47,870 nucleotides of DNA, from positions 1-47,870 of the forward strand of contig CAVGIV010000012.1 of the NCBI GenBank assembly GCA_963629395.1. Reading direction: 5' to 3'. A program made the translations under genes and the position numbers. The notes beneath the pieces are model-generated. The model ran no database searches, was not told the origin of the DNA, and worked only from the letters and a program-made list of their open reading frames with translations. Each line of letters opens with the position of its first letter. Within the stretch, counting starts at the first letter, position 1. This DNA comes from CAG-791 sp963629395. GTDB lineage: Bacteria > Bacillota > Clostridia > Lachnospirales > Lachnospiraceae. Below, piece after piece: positions 44,799 through 47,870 of the stretch.

Positions 44799-45585
44799 TA
44801 TTGGCAATACCCATACAATCATAGGCTGCATCAACGACGAGAATGAAGTGGTGCAGGCAGCATCGATTTCAACGGACAGAACAGGCACGTCCTATGAATA
44901 TGCAATGAAAATAAAAGGTGCCATGGAGCTGGCAGGAATGGATCCTCACGGCTTTGAGGGCGCCATTATTTCATCGGTGGTTCCGCAGGTTAATACGGCG
45001 TTTTCGGAGGCGGTGAATATCATCACCGGAACAACGCCGCTTATTGTCGGTGCCGGGGTGAAGACCGGACTGAATATCCGGCTCGATGATCCCGGTACCA
45101 TTGCGGGTGACATGGTGGCGACGGCGGTTGCTGCCAAGGAGGAATACCCTTTGCCGGCGATCATCATTGATATGGGCACGGCAACGACCATTACCGTCGT
45201 GGACAGAAAGGGGGATTATCTGGGCGGATGCATTATGCCGGGAGCCGGCATCTCTCTGGAGGCGTTGACGAAGGAGACATCGCTTCTGCCGAGCATCAAT
45301 TATTCGGCTCCTCAAAAGGTGATCTCCACCAATACCATTGATGCCATGAGAAGCGGTATTATATACGGATCAGCCGGCGCACTTGATGGGGTTCTTGACA
45401 GGTACATCGAGGAACTGGGTGGAAGTGTCGGATGCATTCTTGCAACAGGAGGACTGGGACGCCTTCTTGCGCCGTACTGTCGTCATGAGATTGTCATCGA
45501 CAATCGCCTGCTGTTAAAGGGCCTTGGACACATTTATCGCAATAACGAGGCGGCCAAGAACAGGAAGCGAACAGCAAAGGGCTAA
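44782..45585 (+). CDS. coaX: Type III pantothenate kinase
   Basis: A 267-residue ASKHA-fold kinase catalysing the first step of coenzyme A synthesis, pantothenate to 4'-phosphopantothenate. Motifs: DIGNT (6-10), GAGVKTGLNI for pantothenate, DMGTATT (130-136) with the catalytic Asp, and GG.IMPG.  GGAAGGAGGG precedes the ATG at 44782, within the end of the ABC ATPase gene. The overlap places it at the end of the importer operon. Confidence 0.93.
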   Translation: MILAIDIGNTHTIIGCINDENEVVQAASISTDRTGTSYEYAMKIKGAMELAGMDPHGFEGAIISSVVPQVNTAFSEAVNIITGTTPLIVGAGVKTGLNIRLDDPGTIAGDMVATAVAAKEEYPLPAIIIDMGTATTITVVDRKGDYLGGCIMPGAGISLEALTKETSLLPSINYSAPQKVISTNTIDAMRSGIIYGSAGALDGVLDRYIEELGGSVGCILATGGLGRLLAPYCRHEIVIDNRLLLKGLGHIYRNNEAAKNRKRTAKG

Positions 45586-45598
45586 GAAATTTGCGGCT

Positions 45599-45634
45599 TA
45601 AATCCGGCGTAGGAAACGCTTTAATCAGCGTTTC
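45599..45634 (+). repeat. Short hairpin repeat, copy 3
   Basis: AAATCCGGCGTAGGAAACGC with stem GAAACGCT/AGCGTTTC (45613-45634). Same family as 11521-11557 and 41863-41896. Lies just after coaX. Confidence 0.6.
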
Positions 45635-45675
45635 GCCAAGCAGATACGAAAGAATTACGTGAAAGGAGGAATGCA

Positions 45676-46497
45676 ATGGGAAAACGAATTGCAGTGGTGA
45701 CCGGAGCATCCAGCGGGCTTGGACAGGAATTCGTTCGTCAGCTGGAAGGTGCCTGTAAGGGAGAAGACGCGCTGTTTGAGAAGTGTCCGGAGGAGCTGTG
45801 GGTCATTGCCAGAAGAGAGGACCGGCTGCAGGCCCTTGCGGAGATGACTCGGATTCCGCTGCGCGTTCTGCCTATGGATCTTACACAGAAGGATTGCATT
45901 GATGCCCTTGCAGAGCTTCTGGAACAGGAAAATCCGGATGTTCTGATGCTGATCAACGCAGCCGGATTCGGAAGAATCGGACGAACGATGGATCAGACGC
46001 TGGACGAGCTGGACGGAATGATTGATTTGAATTGCCGTGCGGCAGTAGATATGACACAGCTGGTACTGCCCTATATGAAGAAGAATGGCAGGATTCTGGA
46101 GATATGCTCTACAGCGGCGTTCCAGCCCATCACCCGGCTGAACGTTTATGCAGCAACAAAAGCGTTTCTTTACCACTACAGCAGAGCACTTCGCGCAGAG
46201 CTGCTGCCGCTGGGCATCTATGTCACAGCCGTATGCCCCTATTGGGTGAAAGACACCGAATTCATTGCATTGGCAGATCAGAAAAATGATGGAAAAGAAC
46301 CGGAAATTGCCAATTACTTCCTGGCTTCCCGCAAGGAGGATGTGGTGAGGCACGCGCTGACGGATGCTGCGCTGCGGATGCCGGTATCTACACCGGGACC
46401 GGTCAGCACGCTGCACCGCTTTATCCGCAAGCTGTTTCCGATTGATGTTCTGCTGCTGGTGTGGGAGGCGGCTCGAAGAGCGTCCTCGCCGGAATGA
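45676..46497 (+). CDS. Short-chain dehydrogenase/reductase
   Basis: A 273-residue SDR with cofactor loop TGASSGLG (9-16), INAAGFG, and catalytic Tyr158 and Lys162 in YAATKAF. The Asn-Ala-Ala-Gly segment and length are those of classical SDRs. Substrate unknown; a ketoacyl or sterol-type role cannot be separated by sequence. GAAAGGAGGA precedes the ATG. It follows coaX by 90 bases that contain a hairpin repeat, so it may or may not share its transcript. Confidence 0.9.
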   Translation: MGKRIAVVTGASSGLGQEFVRQLEGACKGEDALFEKCPEELWVIARREDRLQALAEMTRIPLRVLPMDLTQKDCIDALAELLEQENPDVLMLINAAGFGRIGRTMDQTLDELDGMIDLNCRAAVDMTQLVLPYMKKNGRILEICSTAAFQPITRLNVYAATKAFLYHYSRALRAELLPLGIYVTAVCPYWVKDTEFIALADQKNDGKEPEIANYFLASRKEDVVRHALTDAALRMPVSTPGPVSTLHRFIRKLFPIDVLLLVWEAARRASSPE

Positions 46498-46525
46498 GTA
46501 GGCAGCGATTTTTCGAAGGAACGAT

Positions 46526-46564
46526 GGATTTACCTATACGGGAAAATCCCGTACAGGTAAATCC
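46526..46564. repeat. Long near-perfect palindrome
   Basis: GGATTTACCTATACGGG and its complement (one mismatch) around AAAAT. It overlaps the end of the small minus-strand reading frame that follows. There is no T-run beyond it on either strand, so a terminator role is doubtful. Confidence 0.55.
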
Positions 46565-46683
46565 AATACCGAAAGCACAGATTCCGCAATACCGTGAGAA
46601 GCAGCATAATCGCTGTAAATGCTTGCGAATTTCTGGCCCATCCGGTTATATTCGGAAAGCTTTCCAATATGACCTGTTTTCAT
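46534..46683 (-). pseudogene. Truncated MarR-like regulator remnant (49 residues)
   Basis: A minus-strand frame with an excellent GGAGGT ribosome site 5 bases before the ATG. It encodes MKTGHIGKLSEYNRMGQKF, then ASIYSDYAASHGIAESVLSV, and stops after ten more residues. The first 40 residues resemble the opening helices of MarR-family regulators; after VLSVL the helix-turn-helix is missing and the frame enters a palindrome. I read it as a broken gene; an expressed small protein cannot be excluded. It is divergent from the intact MarR gene at 46885. Confidence 0.55.
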
Positions 46684-46779
46684 ATGCTACCTCCAACACT
46701 CCGAAATCGGATAGTTGTCAATGGGCACGGAAAAAAGATGCCAAAATCACAGAAACCATTTATGAATAATCAACGTGAA

Positions 46780-46810
46780 AGCCGTATCGTACCAGTACGG
46801 CTCTTTTTTT
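46780..46810 (+). terminator. Terminator before the MarR-MATE promoter
   Basis: Stem AGCCGTA/TACGGCT with a 9-base loop followed by C and seven T. It ends transcription arriving from the left, insulating the MarR promoter. Confidence 0.8.
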
Positions 46811-46821
46811 GCTGTCATCTG

Positions 46822-46850
46822 TTGACTTTCTCCATTAGTTAAGTTATAGT
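46822..46850 (+). promoter_or_regulatory. Promoter of the MarR-MATE operon with a possible operator
   Basis: TTGACT (46822-46827) and TATAGT (46845-46850) with a 17-base spacer, a near-consensus housekeeping promoter. The inverted repeat GTTAT-AGTA-ATAAC (46844-46857) overlaps the -10 box and is a candidate site for the MarR protein itself. Confidence 0.7.
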
Positions 46851-46884
46851 AATAACATTCGCTTAATAAATCAGGAGGGAAACG

Positions 46885-47325
46885 ATGGAATTGAGAAAAT
46901 CGCTGGACACTTTTTATTACAGCTCAGCCTTATGTGACCTGCGGCTGATGAACAAGCAGTTTGTAGATGAAAACATCACCTACAACAGTCTGCTGTATAT
47001 CGAACTGATCTATACGATGAACGGCACCTGCACCGCGTCAAAGCTGGCAGAGCTGCTTCATGTGTCAAAACCGGGTGTCACATTAAAACTCAACGAATTG
47101 ATGAAGCAGGGGCTGATCACAAAGACGCCCGATCCCCATGACAAGCGCAAGAACTATCTTTCTGTCAACGACGACGCAATCCCGCAATATAAGGTTTTCC
47201 GCCGTCAGGACAGCGAGGCAATCCGGCGCATTACGGAACGCTTTACGCCGGAGGAGATCGGCAAGTTCTGCGAAATGCTGGACATTATCTCGGAGATCAA
47301 TTTTGAGGAAATCAACGGAGCGTAA
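46885..47325 (+). CDS. MarR-family transcriptional regulator
   Basis: A 146-residue winged-helix regulator: dimer helices at both ends and the DNA-binding unit about residues 50-95 (CTASKLAELLHVSKPGVTLKLNE, then a wing with TPDPHDKRKN). CAGGAGGGAAACG precedes the ATG. It lies 8 bases before a MATE efflux gene and behind a strong promoter with an inverted repeat over the -10 box, the standard design of a self-controlled efflux operon. The inducing drug or metabolite is unknown. Confidence 0.92.
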   Translation: MELRKSLDTFYYSSALCDLRLMNKQFVDENITYNSLLYIELIYTMNGTCTASKLAELLHVSKPGVTLKLNELMKQGLITKTPDPHDKRKNYLSVNDDAIPQYKVFRRQDSEAIRRITERFTPEEIGKFCEMLDIISEINFEEINGA

Positions 47326-47333
47326 GGCGCATT

Positions 47334-47870
47334 ATGAAGCGGACAAAGAGCGATTTTCTGACGGGGCCGATCTTACCGGCTCTTTTGAAATTTTCCATTC
47401 CTGTGCTGTTGGCGCTGCTGCTGCAGGCGTTGTACGGCGCGGTAGACCTTTGGGCGGTGGGAAAATTCGGCACGACGGCAGATGTATCCGCCGTCGCCAC
47501 CGGCTCGCAGGCCATGCAGATCATCACCGGCCTTGTGACCGGCCTTTCCATGGGTTCGACCGTACTGTTAGGCTTGTATGTCGGGCGGCAGGACCATGAC
47601 GGCGCGGCAAAGACCATCGGCAGCAGCCTTTGGGTGTTCGGCGTGCTGGGCGTGGCTTTGACGATCATCACCGTACTGTCCGCACCGTGGATCGCCCATG
47701 TGACGAATGCACCGGCGGAAGCGTTTTCTCAAACGGTCGCTTACATCCGCATCTGCGGTGCGGGCAGTCTGTTCATCGTAGCGTACAATCTGATCAGTGC
47801 CATTTTCCGCGGCCTGGGCGATGCAAAATCACCGCTTTACTTTGTGATGATCGCCTGCGTGACGAATATC
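47334..47870 (+). CDS. MATE-family efflux transporter (5' part, cut by window end)
   Basis: The first 179 residues of a multidrug and toxin extrusion protein, running off the window. It starts MKRTKSDFLTGPILPALLKF, the usual amphipathic opening, followed by four hydrophobic helices and the family segment with AVGKFG (about 42-47), GLSMGSTVLLG and ISAIFRGLGDAKSP near the truncation. Full-length members are about 450 residues. The gene follows marR by 8 bases and is surely in its operon. Confidence 0.92.
   Translation, partial: MKRTKSDFLTGPILPALLKFSIPVLLALLLQALYGAVDLWAVGKFGTTADVSAVATGSQAMQIITGLVTGLSMGSTVLLGLYVGRQDHDGAAKTIGSSLWVFGVLGVALTIITVLSAPWIAHVTNAPAEAFSQTVAYIRICGAGSLFIVAYNLISAIFRGLGDAKSPLYFVMIACVTNI

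Overview
The window looks like a chromosomal segment from a gut-type Lachnospiraceae (Clostridia). Indicators are moderate GC, Gram-positive lipoproteins with short Gly/Ser-rich leaders, strong GGAGG-type ribosome sites, NTF2-like hybrid histidine kinases, a DUF1538/P-II pair, and a sialic-acid locus laid out like the one known from Ruminococcus gnavus. Genus and species cannot be fixed from the sequence alone. No rRNA, tRNA, CRISPR array or transposase gene was seen.

Layout. 1-4.6 kb: a hybrid histidine kinase, a miniature transposon, an ADP-ribosylglycohydrolase and a LysR regulator read from the other strand. 4.8-11.5 kb: a quinate/shikimate operon with two YdiB-like shikimate/quinate dehydrogenases, an MFS carrier, shikimate kinase, a TIM-barrel enzyme with the metal ligands expected of a 3-dehydroshikimate dehydratase, and a 2-enoate-reductase-type Fe-S flavoprotein. 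The LysR gene is divergent from it. 11.6-12.5 kb: an EamA carrier. 12.6-25.6 kb: a complete sialic-acid system. nanA and nanQ read leftward; an AraC regulator, an ABC importer, NanOx, an intramolecular trans-sialidase-type GH33, nagB, nagA, nanE and nanK read rightward. Together they release 2,7-anhydro-Neu5Ac or Neu5Ac from mucin, import it, convert it to Neu5Ac and feed fructose-6-phosphate to glycolysis. 25.8-31 kb: an internally duplicated lipoprotein, a GT2 glycosyltransferase, a LOG protein and a DUF1538 membrane protein with a double P-II-like partner. 31.2-39 kb: a very large adenosine-deaminase-type enzyme with an extra C-terminal Rossmann-like domain, a GH2 glycosidase, a lipid-kinase-like protein and a histidine-kinase-like protein that has lost its histidine. 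39.2-45.6 kb: a peptide/nickel-type ABC importer running into coaX. 45.7-47.87 kb: an SDR, a MarR-like remnant, and a MarR-MATE pair cut off by the window end.

The most notable structure outside genes is a family of 154-bp miniature elements. They have terminal inverted repeats beginning GTAACTATTCAG, three internal hairpins and, in one copy, an exact 8-bp target duplication. These traits match the IS66 family. Full copies, fragments and single ends are scattered through the window, often exactly at stop codons. One fragment encodes the C-terminus of an ABC ATPase, one full copy separates two genes that were probably an operon, and another lies in the leader of the GH2 gene. A second, shorter hairpin repeat (about 35 nt) occurs three times at gene ends.
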